7,663 nucleotides of DNA from Bacteroidales bacterium (GTDB lineage Bacteria; Bacteroidota; Bacteroidia; Bacteroidales; Muribaculaceae), in assembly GCA_004552395.1 (NCBI GenBank), contig SFOK01000088.1, forward strand, positions 1-7,663. Reading direction: 5' to 3'. Positions within the stretch are counted from its first letter, which is position 1. Each line of letters opens with the position of its first letter. Position numbers and translations under genes: made by a program. Below are positions 1-6,417 of this stretch, one piece after another. Below the pieces are notes generated by a model that ran no database searches, was not told the origin of the DNA, and saw only the letters and a list, made by a program, of their open reading frames with translations.

Positions 1-32
1 ATTCTGTGGGATGGGGTCTAAAGAGTAAGGCG

Positions 33-64
33 ACGCCCCGATCCGAGACATCGGTCCGGGGCGT
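33..64 (-). terminator. Hairpin after guaB, probable terminator
   Basis: An 8-bp perfect GC-rich stem (33-40 with 57-64) encloses a second 4-bp stem (43-46 with 51-54) with a 4-nt loop. It begins about 34 nt after the guaB stop codon. On the minus strand the RNA after the stem is only mildly U-rich (CTTACTCTTT), so this is a weak or atypical intrinsic terminator. It could instead be a 3'-end-protecting hairpin. The rest of 1-98 shows no gene. Confidence 0.55.
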
Positions 65-98
65 TGCGTATATCATGATTAAAGATAATTCATCCTGA

Positions 99-1571
99 TC
101 AGCTGCGCGAATAGTTGGGCGCCTCCGAAGTGATAGCCACATCGTGAGGATGGCTTTCGAGCACACCGGCTGATGTGATGCGGGTGAACTGAGCGTGGTG
201 GAGCGCCTCGATATCCTTGGCACCGCAGTACCCCATGCCGGCGCGCAGTCCGCCGAGCATCTGGTACACGACCTCATAGAGCGAGCCTTTGAACGGCACG
301 CGGGCTGCTATACCTTCGGGAACCAACTTCTTGGCGTCGGTCTCGTTGCCCTGGAAGTAGCGGTCCTTGCTACCCTTCTCCATGGCCTCGAGCGAGCCCA
401 TGCCGCGGTACGATTTGAACTTACGTCCGTTGAAGATGATGGTATCGCCGGGACTCTCCTCCACACCGGCGAGCATGCCGCCGAGCATCACTGAGTTGCC
501 TCCGGCTGCCAGTGCCTTCACTATGTCGCCGCTGTAACGTATGCCGCCATCGGCAATCAGAGGCACACCGGTACCCTCGAGAGCCTTGGCCACATCGTAG
601 ACGGCCGTGAGCTGAGGCACACCCACACCGGCCACCACACGGGTGGTGCAGATGGAACCGGGACCTATGCCCACCTTAACGGCATCAGCGCCGTTGTCGG
701 CCAGATAGCGGGCGGCTTCGCCTGTGGCTATGTTGCCCACCACGATGTCGATCTCGGGGAAGGCCTCCTTGCAGGCGCGAAGCACCTTGATCACACCGGC
801 CGAATGGCCGTGGGCCGTATCGATGACCAATGCGTCCACACCGGCCTTCACGAGCGCTGTGGCGCGCTCCATGCTGTCGGGTGTCACACCTATGCCTGCG
901 GCTACTCTCAGGCGGCCGAGGCGGTCCTTGCATGCAAGCGGTTTGTCTTTGGCTTTGGTGATATCCTTGTAGGTGACCAAACCTATGAGACGGTAATCGG
1001 CGTCGACTACCGGGAGTTTCTCGATCTTGTGGCGCTGAAGTATGTCGGCTGCCTCGTCGAGGTTGGTGCTCTGTGTTGTGGTGACAAGATTCTCGGAGGT
1101 CATCACCTCGTCGACCTTGCGGGTGAGGTCTCTCTCGAAACGGAGGTCGCGGTTAGTGACTATACCTTTGAGTTTCCCTTCTTCATTGACCACGGGTATG
1201 CCGCCGATATGATACTCGTGCATCATGGCCAGGGCATCCTTCACGGTGCTTCCGAGGCGGATGGTCACCGGGTCGTAGATCATGCCGTTTTCAGCACGCT
1301 TCACCGCATGGACCTGACGCGCCTGCTCTGCTATCGACATATTCTTGTGGATCACGCCGATACCTCCCTCACGGGCTATGGCTATGGCGAGCGCCGACTC
1401 TGTGACGGTGTCCATGGCGGCCGATACGAGTGGCACATTGAGCGATATGCGGCGGGAGAACCTCGATGAAAGGTTCACTTCGCGCGGCAGTACAGTGGAA
1501 TAAGCGGGAATGAGGAGGACATCGTCGAAGGTAAGGCCCTCCATCTTTACTCTATCTGCAATAAACGACAT
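99..1571 (-). CDS. guaB: Inosine-5'-monophosphate dehydrogenase
   Basis: This cytosolic enzyme oxidises IMP to XMP with NAD+, the committed step of guanine nucleotide synthesis. The 490-residue product is the usual bacterial length. The fold is a TIM barrel (about 10-90 and 210-480) interrupted by two CBS domains (about 95-205) that sense nucleotides in this family. Visible landmarks are the NAD-side DTAHGH (251-256), the catalytic loop GPGSICTT with nucleophile Cys308, the phosphate-binding DGGI (341-344), and the flap segment VPEGIAARVPFKG (417-429) with the conserved Arg424. No key residue is missing. I chose the ATG at 1571 because the protein then begins MSFIADRV, as expected for the family, and because a consensus promoter lies immediately upstream. 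An in-frame ATG at 1646 would precede that promoter. The gene follows recQ after 252 nt and appears to be transcribed on its own, with a leader of about 20 nt. Confidence 0.98.
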   Translation of the reverse strand: MSFIADRVKMEGLTFDDVLLIPAYSTVLPREVNLSSRFSRRISLNVPLVSAAMDTVTESALAIAIAREGGIGVIHKNMSIAEQARQVHAVKRAENGMIYDPVTIRLGSTVKDALAMMHEYHIGGIPVVNEEGKLKGIVTNRDLRFERDLTRKVDEVMTSENLVTTTQSTNLDEAADILQRHKIEKLPVVDADYRLIGLVTYKDITKAKDKPLACKDRLGRLRVAAGIGVTPDSMERATALVKAGVDALVIDTAHGHSAGVIKVLRACKEAFPEIDIVVGNIATGEAARYLADNGADAVKVGIGPGSICTTRVVAGVGVPQLTAVYDVAKALEGTGVPLIADGGIRYSGDIVKALAAGGNSVMLGGMLAGVEESPGDTIIFNGRKFKSYRGMGSLEAMEKGSKDRYFQGNETDAKKLVPEGIAARVPFKGSLYEVVYQMLGGLRAGMGYCGAKDIEALHHAQFTRITSAGVLESHPHDVAITSEAPNYSRS

Positions 1572-1594
1572 ATGACTTAGGATTTTATTGCGTG

Positions 1595-1626
1595 CAAAAT
1601 TACAAATAATTTTTGAAACTGGCAAA
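1595..1626 (-). promoter_or_regulatory. Bacteroidetes-type promoter for guaB
   Basis: Reading the minus strand, TTTG (1626-1623) is followed after exactly 20 nt by TAATTTTG (1602-1595). This matches the Bacteroidetes primary-sigma consensus TTTG / TAnnTTTG with its roughly 19-21 nt spacing. Transcription would start near 1588-1590, giving a leader of only about 17-20 nt. That leaves no room for a riboswitch and excludes the upstream in-frame ATG at 1646 as the start of guaB. Confidence 0.8.
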
Positions 1627-1633
1627 CGCTCCC

Positions 1634-1654
1634 CGAAACATGGCACGAAACATG
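1634..1654. repeat. Short direct repeat upstream of the guaB promoter
   Basis: CGAAACATG occurs at 1634-1642 and again at 1646-1654, one repeat every 12 bp. The second copy overlaps the start of the decamer array. The pair begins 8 bp upstream of the TTTG element of the guaB promoter. It could be part of an operator or simply low-complexity intergenic DNA. Confidence 0.45.
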
Positions 1655-1700
1655 ACCCGACAAGACCCGATATGACCCGACAAGGCCTGATATGACCCGA
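1651..1700. repeat. Five-unit 10-bp tandem repeat upstream of guaB
   Basis: Five consecutive 10-bp units fit the consensus yAwGACCCGA: catgacccga, caagacccga, tatgacccga, caaggcctga, tatgacccga. Units alternate so that a 20-bp super-period is also visible. The array begins about 25 bp upstream of the guaB TTTG element. The 10-bp period is close to one turn of the helix, so all units would face the same side of the DNA. Function is unknown: it could be an operator array or a replication-slippage product. Confidence 0.8.
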
Positions 1701-1719
1701 TACCGCGCCTGCCGCACCG

Positions 1720-1797
1720 CAAAAAATCCTGATAAGCTGCGTTTGCTCAGACGAGTCAGAAAGGTCAGACTCGTCCGACTCGTCCGACCGGTCAGAC
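1720..1797 (-). repeat. 9-bp repeats and inverted repeat after recQ, possible weak terminator
   Basis: Four 9-bp units of the form nnGTCmGAC run from 1762 to 1797, the middle two being identical (1771-1779 and 1780-1788). GACGAGTC at 1750-1757 is the exact reverse complement of GACTCGTC at both 1768-1775 and 1777-1784, so two alternative 8-bp hairpins can form. They lie about 40 nt after the recQ stop. On the minus strand a run of six T (1726-1721) follows about 24 nt later, too far for a standard intrinsic terminator. The segment may still end recQ transcription, but I cannot show this. No coding sequence is apparent between 1572 and 1823. Confidence 0.5.
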
Positions 1798-1823
1798 AGG
1801 AACCGTAACCTGCGCGCCCGGGA

Positions 1824-4004
1824 TCAGTTGCCCATCTCGCTCAGGAACTTGATTCGCACCAGACGTATCTCCTCCTCGCTGTATTCGCCGCCGAATTCGT
1901 CAATAGCTGCTTCCAGATCATCTTCCTCGCAGGTGCGGAAATACTGGATAAGCTCTTCCTGACGATCTTCCTCGAGAATCTCGTTGAGGAAATAGTCTAT
2001 GTTGATTTTCGTGCCTGCGTCCACTATAGCCTCGAGCTCGTCGAGCATCTCGGAGAACTCCAGACCCTTGCTCTCGGCCAGCTCGTCGAGATCGATCTTC
2101 AGGTCGATTCCCTTTATGAGCGCTATCTTCAGACGGCTCTTATTCGGCATGGTGCGCACTCGCATATCTTCAGGACGCACTATATCGTTCTCCTCCACAT
2201 GGCGTTTGATGATCTTCACGAACTCGGAGCCGAAACGGCGGGCTTTGCCTGCGCCCACACCGGGTATATTCTGCAGCTCCTCCAGGGAGATAGGATAGGT
2301 GGTGGCCATTGCCTCGAGCGACGGATCCTGGAAGATCACGTATGGCGGCAGGTTGAAATTGCGCGCCACCTTCTTGCGCAGGTCCTTGAGAATGGAGAAA
2401 AGCTCCGGGTCGGCGGCACAGGGAGCGCCCGACTTCATGAGCGAATCATCGTCGATGTCGGCGAAATCGTTGTCCTCCGTGATCTTGAACGACTCCGGTT
2501 TCTTCAGGAACTTACGTCCGGCCGGTGTCACTCGGATAGTGCCGTAATTCTCTATGTCGCGGTCCAGATACCCGGCTATCACGGCCTGGCGTATCACAGT
2601 GGCTATATGCTTCTCGTCCGTCTTCGGCGTGCAGCCGAAAACCTCCAGGTTCTCGTGGTGATAAGACTTCACCTCATCGGTCTTCCGCCCTATCATCACG
2701 GTCGATATATATTCTGCTTTGAATTTCTCACCAATTGCAAGCACGGTCTCTATGGCCGCGCACAAATCGTCTTTAGCTTCCACTTGTTTCTTTGGGTTTA
2801 AACAGTTGTCACAGTTGCCGCAGTTGGCATCCGGATAGTTTTCTCCGAAATAATGGAGTAAAAATCGCCGACGGCATACCGACGACTCGGCGTAGGAGGC
2901 CGTCTCCAGGAGCAGCTGGCGGCCGATCTCCTGTTCGGCCACAGGCTTCCCCTGCATCAGTTTTTCAAGTTTCTGAAGATCCTTGTTGGAATAATAGGTG
3001 ATGCACCGTCCCTCGCCGCCGTCCCGGCCGGCTCGGCCCGTCTCCTGATAATATCCCTCGAGGCTCTTCGGTATGTCGTAATGGATCACAAACCTCACGT
3101 CGGGTTTGTCGATTCCCATTCCGAATGCTATCGTGGCCACAATCACGTCGGCTTCCTCGAGCAGGAACGCGTCCTGATTGGCCGAACGTGTGGCGGAATC
3201 CATGCCCGCGTGGTAAGGGAGCGCCTTTATGGAGTTCACCTTTAGGGTCTCGGCGAGCTCCTCAACCTTCTTGCGCGACAGGCAGTAGATGATGCCCGAC
3301 TTGCCGGGATTGTTCTTGATGAAACGGATTATGTCGCGGTCAGTATCCCGGGTCTTGGGACGCACCTCGTAGTAGAGGTTGGCGCGGTTGAAACTCGACT
3401 TGAAAACATGCGGCTCGGTCATGCCCAGGTTCTTCTGTATGTCGTGCTGCACCTTCGGAGTGGCGGTGGCGGTGAGCGCTATAACGGGCCGCTCGCATAT
3501 CTCGTTGATTATGGGACGTATCTTGCGGTATTCGGGGCGGAAATCGTGGCCCCATTCCGAGATACAGTGAGCCTCGTCGACGGCATAGAAAGAGATCTGC
3601 ACATTCCGCAGAAACTGGATGTTCTCCTCCTTGGTGAGCGACTCGGGAGCCACATAGAGCAGCTTTGTGCGCCCCGACATCACATCGGCCTTCACCTCCT
3701 CCACGGCACTCTTTGTGAGCGAGGAGTTGAGGAAATGCGCCACTCCGTCCTCACTGCTGTAGGCGCGGATCGCGTCTACCTGATTCTTCATCAGGGCTAT
3801 AAGAGGCGATATCACGATTGCCACACCGGGCTGCATCAGGGCCGGCAGCTGATAACAGAGCGACTTGCCTCCGCCGGTGGGCATGAGCACAAACACGTCG
3901 GAGCCCTTGAGCAGGCTCTCGATGATCGCTTCCTGATTCCCTTTAAACCGGTCGAAGCCGAAATATCGTTTCAAGGCTTCGTGAAGTTGTGCGGATGTGG
4001 CCAT
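1824..4004 (-). CDS. recQ: ATP-dependent DNA helicase RecQ
   Basis: This is a 3'-to-5' superfamily 2 DNA helicase for recombinational repair and fork restart. The 726-residue protein has all the family hallmarks. Helicase domain 1 shows motif 0 (Gln24), Walker A MPTGGGKS (41-48), DEAH (143-146), the aromatic-rich loop ISEWGHDFRPEY (148-159) and TATAT (178-182). Domain 2 shows motif VI QETGRAGRDG (320-329). The zinc site is Cys377, Cys395, Cys398 and Cys401, followed by the RQC winged helix (about 405-510) and an HRDC domain (about 530-605). A further tail of about 120 residues, acidic at its end (about 606-726), extends past HRDC and makes the protein longer than E. coli RecQ (about 610). I chose ATG 4004 because the protein then starts just before the conserved helicase N-terminus. 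An in-frame ATG at 4064 would add 20 basic residues encoded across a hairpin and is less likely. The gene has its own promoter and a long leader. Confidence 0.97.
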   Translation of the reverse strand: MATSAQLHEALKRYFGFDRFKGNQEAIIESLLKGSDVFVLMPTGGGKSLCYQLPALMQPGVAIVISPLIALMKNQVDAIRAYSSEDGVAHFLNSSLTKSAVEEVKADVMSGRTKLLYVAPESLTKEENIQFLRNVQISFYAVDEAHCISEWGHDFRPEYRKIRPIINEICERPVIALTATATPKVQHDIQKNLGMTEPHVFKSSFNRANLYYEVRPKTRDTDRDIIRFIKNNPGKSGIIYCLSRKKVEELAETLKVNSIKALPYHAGMDSATRSANQDAFLLEEADVIVATIAFGMGIDKPDVRFVIHYDIPKSLEGYYQETGRAGRDGGEGRCITYYSNKDLQKLEKLMQGKPVAEQEIGRQLLLETASYAESSVCRRRFLLHYFGENYPDANCGNCDNCLNPKKQVEAKDDLCAAIETVLAIGEKFKAEYISTVMIGRKTDEVKSYHHENLEVFGCTPKTDEKHIATVIRQAVIAGYLDRDIENYGTIRVTPAGRKFLKKPESFKITEDNDFADIDDDSLMKSGAPCAADPELFSILKDLRKKVARNFNLPPYVIFQDPSLEAMATTYPISLEELQNIPGVGAGKARRFGSEFVKIIKRHVEENDIVRPEDMRVRTMPNKSRLKIALIKGIDLKIDLDELAESKGLEFSEMLDELEAIVDAGTKINIDYFLNEILEEDRQEELIQYFRTCEEDDLEAAIDEFGGEYSEEEIRLVRIKFLSEMGN

Positions 4005-4037
4005 AGCGTTTAGATAAATGTGAGGCGTTCGTTTGGC

Positions 4038-4062
4038 GCCGCGGAACCGCCGGTTCCGCGGC
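4038..4062. other. Strong GC-rich hairpin in the recQ leader
   Basis: GCCGCGGAACC (4038-4048) and GGTTCCGCGGC (4052-4062) form a perfect 11-bp stem with a 3-nt loop. On the minus strand it ends 33 nt before the recQ start and is not followed by a U-run, so there it acts as a leader structure rather than a terminator. On the plus strand it is followed by ATTTTGTTCTCTCT. That resembles an intrinsic terminator and could stop antisense transcription leaving recQ towards clpX. Confidence 0.7.
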
Positions 4063-4114
4063 ATTTTGTTCTCTCTGTGCGATTTAAGGACCGCGCTCTC
4101 CTTGCGGCGGGGTC

Positions 4115-4139
4115 GGCGCCCTGCCTCCCGGCGCCCTGC
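4115..4139. repeat. 10-bp direct repeat in the recQ leader
   Basis: GGCGCCCTGC occurs at 4115-4124 and 4130-4139, a 15-bp period. TCCCGG (4126-4131) can also pair with CCGGGA (4141-4146). The segment is markedly GC-rich and lies within the predicted untranslated leader of recQ. Function is unknown. Confidence 0.6.
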
Positions 4140-4173
4140 TCCGGGATCGGCGGACGGCTGCGCGAGGCTATTA

Positions 4174-4204
4174 CAAAATTAAGCAATTTTCCCGACACTA
4201 CAAA
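4174..4204 (-). promoter_or_regulatory. Bacteroidetes-type promoter for recQ
   Basis: On the minus strand TTTG (4204-4201) is followed after 19 nt by TAATTTTG (4181-4174), an exact match to TTTG / TAnnTTTG and the same -7 octamer as at guaB. The TTTG overlaps the U-rich 3' end of the clpX terminator by three bases. Transcription would start near 4167, leaving a leader of about 160 nt before recQ. Confidence 0.75.
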
Positions 4205-4242
4205 ATTCCCCGAAAAAAGTCGCCTTTTTTTCGGGGAATTTT
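4202..4242 (-). terminator. clpPX operon terminator
   Basis: A perfect 17-bp stem (4202-4218 with 4226-4242) with a 7-nt loop starts 35 nt after the clpX stop. The core is CCCCGAAAAAA / TTTTTTCGGGG flanked by AATTTT on the 3' side, an A-tract/GC/U-tract layout typical of intrinsic terminators. The stem is symmetric and could work in both directions. An extra copy of the 5' arm core lies just upstream on the RNA (4252-4260). Confidence 0.85.
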
Positions 4243-4277
4243 GGGTATTTTGGGGAATTTACCGGAAACAGGGAGAG

Positions 4278-5594
4278 TCATTCTTTGCTGTGGGACAGCT
4301 CAAAGTTTTGCTTCACGAGCTGATCGGCCACATACGCGGCATCCACGGTAAACTCTTTTACGTCCGACGAGGGGACCTCGAACATAGCGTTGACCATGAT
4401 GGTCTCCACTATGCTGCGCAGTCCGCGGGCACCGAGCTTATACTCTATCGCCTTGTCCACGATCAGGTCGAGAGCGTCGTCGGTGAAGGTGAGCTTCACG
4501 CCGTCGATCTCGAAGAGCCGCTGATACTGGCGCATGATGGCGTTTTTCGGCTCGGTGAGGATGCGGCGCAGGGCGTCGCGGTCGAGCGGGTCGAGGTTGG
4601 TGAGCACCGGCAGACGGCCTATGATCTCGGGTATGAGACCGAACGATTTGAGATCCTGCGGCATAACGTAGCGCATCAGGTTCTCGCGTTTCTTGCGGCG
4701 CTCGGCGCTGTTCTGTCCGTAGCCCACCACCTGGGTGTTCATTCGGGCTGCTATCTTGCGCTCTATGCCGTCGAAGGCGCCTCCGCAGATGAAGAGGATA
4801 TTCTTGGTGTCCACGGGGATCATCTTCTGCTCGGGGTGCTTGCGGCCTCCCTGCGGCGGCACGAGCACCACGCTGCCTTCGAGCAGCTTGAGCAGACCTT
4901 GCTGCACGCCTTCGCCGCTTACGTCGCGGGTAATCGACGGATTGTCGCCCTTGCGCGCTATCTTGTCGATCTCGTCTATGAACACTATGCCGCGCTGGGC
5001 CTTCTCCACATCGAAGTCGCAGGCCTGGAGCAGTCGCGTAAGAAGCGACTCTATATCCTCGCCAACATAGCCGGCCTGGGTGAGCACGGTGGCGTCCACG
5101 ATGGTGAACGGCACGTTGAGCAGACGGGCTATCGACTTGGCCAGCAGTGTCTTGCCGGTACCGGTGGGACCCACGAGGATTATGTTCGATTTCTCGATGT
5201 CCACATCGTCCTCGGCTTTGTCGGCTCCGGCTTTCAGGATTCGTTTGTAGTGGTTGTAGACAGCCACCGACAGATATTTCTTGGCCTCGTCCTGGCCTAT
5301 CACGTACTGATTCAGGAAATCATAGATCTGCTGCGGCTTGGGCACATCCTCGAAGCCGATCACATCGAGGTCGGCCGAGGCCAGGTCGCCTTTCTTGGCG
5401 GCCGATGCTTTCCCTTTGGCAGCGGATCCTTTCCGGCCCCCTTTCCCTTTGAAGGATACCTGCGCCTGTGTGTCGATATACTGCACACACTCGCGGCAGA
5501 GGTTGAGACCGGGAAGTATCTCGGCCACAGGATTCGAGGGCGACTCCACTGAGCCGCACATGCTGCATTGCAGTGGCTTGCTGTTGTTTGCCAT
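4278..5594 (-). CDS. clpX: ATP-dependent Clp protease ATP-binding subunit ClpX
   Basis: This AAA+ unfoldase recognises tagged substrates and threads them into ClpP in the cytosol. The 438-residue product has the N-terminal zinc-binding domain (Cys10, Cys13, Cys33, Cys36), which binds adaptors and substrates. The AAA+ core shows Walker A GPTGTGKT (142-149), pore-1 loop GYVG (175-178), Walker B FIDEID (205-210), the RKH pore loop (251-253), an arginine finger in EIIGRLPV (Arg327) and sensor-2 GAR (388-390). The ClpP-docking loop, IGF in E. coli, appears to be VGY (290-292). The linker at about 47-72 between zinc domain and core is long and rich in Lys, Gly, Ala and Ser. The ATG at 5594 places the zinc cysteines at their usual distance from the N-terminus. 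The gene follows clpP after 69 nt with no visible promoter or terminator between them, so the two are probably co-transcribed. Confidence 0.98.
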   Translation of the reverse strand: MANNSKPLQCSMCGSVESPSNPVAEILPGLNLCRECVQYIDTQAQVSFKGKGGRKGSAAKGKASAAKKGDLASADLDVIGFEDVPKPQQIYDFLNQYVIGQDEAKKYLSVAVYNHYKRILKAGADKAEDDVDIEKSNIILVGPTGTGKTLLAKSIARLLNVPFTIVDATVLTQAGYVGEDIESLLTRLLQACDFDVEKAQRGIVFIDEIDKIARKGDNPSITRDVSGEGVQQGLLKLLEGSVVLVPPQGGRKHPEQKMIPVDTKNILFICGGAFDGIERKIAARMNTQVVGYGQNSAERRKKRENLMRYVMPQDLKSFGLIPEIIGRLPVLTNLDPLDRDALRRILTEPKNAIMRQYQRLFEIDGVKLTFTDDALDLIVDKAIEYKLGARGLRSIVETIMVNAMFEVPSSDVKEFTVDAAYVADQLVKQNFELSHSKE

Positions 5595-5663
5595 TTCTGA
5601 AAATGCTTTTTCCGGGTATTAACTATCGGTAAGTAACTCGAAGAAATTAGCTCACAGGGGGTA

Positions 5664-6386
5664 TCAGTCCTTCTTGGCGGGATTCACGAGCACTTTGTCG
5701 ATCATGCCGTACTCCTGAGCCTCCTTGGCTATCATCCAGTAGTCGCGGTCGGAGTCGGCTGCCACTTTCTCGTAGGGCTGACCGGAGTGGTCGGCTATGA
5801 TGCGGTAGAGCTCATCCTTGAGTTTGAGTATCTCGCGCGCTGTGATCTCTATGTCGGATGCCTGACCCTGGATGCCGCCCATAGGCTGATGTATCATCAC
5901 ACGCGAATGAGGCAGTCCGAAACGCTTACCTTTCTGACCGGCCACAAGCAGCACGGCGGCCATGGATGCGGCCATACCGGTGCAGATCGTCGACACGTCG
6001 GAGTTGATATACTGCATCGTATCGTAGATGCCGAGACCTGCGTAGACGCTGCCGCCGGGCGAGTTGATGTAGATATTGATATCCTTGCCGGGATCGGCCG
6101 AGTCGAGATAGAGCAGCTGCGCCTGGATTATGTTGGCGCTCTGGTCGGTGACCTGCGTGCCTAAGAAGATGATGCGGTCCATCATCAGGCGGGAGAAGAC
6201 GTCGAGCTGCGTCACATTCAGCTGACGCTCCTCGAGGATATAGGGGTTGATATAATCGGCACGGGGCGCTGCGGATGTGAGTCCGCTCATGGCGGCTTCT
6301 TTCGATGTGGCGCGCATGAAGTCGTCGACCATGGTGCCGGAGAGGCCGCGGTGGCCTGTGGCGTATTTGCGAAAATCTGAATTCAT
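5664..6386 (-). CDS. clpP: ATP-dependent Clp protease proteolytic subunit ClpP
   Basis: This serine peptidase forms the double-heptamer chamber that degrades substrates delivered by ClpX. The 240-residue product has the full catalytic triad: Ser141 in GMAASMAAV, His166 in MIHQPMGG and Asp215 in DSDRDYWM. The oxyanion-side NSPGGSVYAG (108-117) is intact. The segment YILEERQLNVTQLDVFSRLMM (49-69) is characteristic of Bacteroidetes ClpP. The N-terminal stretch before the mature core is long. Residues 1-23 (NSDFRKYATGHRGLSG and following) resemble the usual Bacteroidetes start, which supports ATG 6386. About 20 residues rich in Ala, Ser and Thr (25-44) then look like an insertion compared with the roughly 220-residue homologues I recall. 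Internal Met24 or Met33 are less likely starts. The gene lies upstream of clpX, and its own promoter is not recognisable in 6387-6564. Confidence 0.98.
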   Translation of the reverse strand: MNSDFRKYATGHRGLSGTMVDDFMRATSKEAAMSGLTSAAPRADYINPYILEERQLNVTQLDVFSRLMMDRIIFLGTQVTDQSANIIQAQLLYLDSADPGKDINIYINSPGGSVYAGLGIYDTMQYINSDVSTICTGMAASMAAVLLVAGQKGKRFGLPHSRVMIHQPMGGIQGQASDIEITAREILKLKDELYRIIADHSGQPYEKVAADSDRDYWMIAKEAQEYGMIDKVLVNPAKKD

Positions 6387-6417
6387 ATTCTATCTTGTTG
6401 TTTTTCTGTCGTTTATC

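Noticed and set aside
804..1469. A 221-codon plus-strand frame opposite guaB.
   Set aside because: It lies entirely within the conserved guaB coding region on the other strand, with no recognisable motif or upstream signal.
99..1646. Longer guaB reading frame starting at the ATG at 1646, adding 25 residues.
   Set aside because: The extension spans the consensus promoter at 1595-1626 and has no resemblance to IMP dehydrogenase N-termini. The start at 1571 gives the standard length.
1572..1650. Purine riboswitch ahead of guaB.
   Set aside because: The promoter position leaves only about 20 nt of leader, too short for an aptamer.
1651..1797. CRISPR-like array in the recQ-guaB spacer.
   Set aside because: Units are 9-10 bp, contiguous and without unique spacers, and no cas genes are present. 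These are simple tandem repeats.
4010..4198. A 62-codon minus-strand frame in the recQ leader.
   Set aside because: Its ATG lies upstream of the predicted transcription start, the product is arginine/proline-rich low complexity, and it ends just before recQ without a family match. It is better explained as leader sequence.
4020..5552. A 510-codon open frame on the plus strand opposite clpX and the recQ leader.
   Set aside because: It is antisense to an intact, fully conserved clpX. Its composition (rich in His, Leu, Val, Gly) is typical of a GC-rich codon-bias shadow, and no domain is recognisable.
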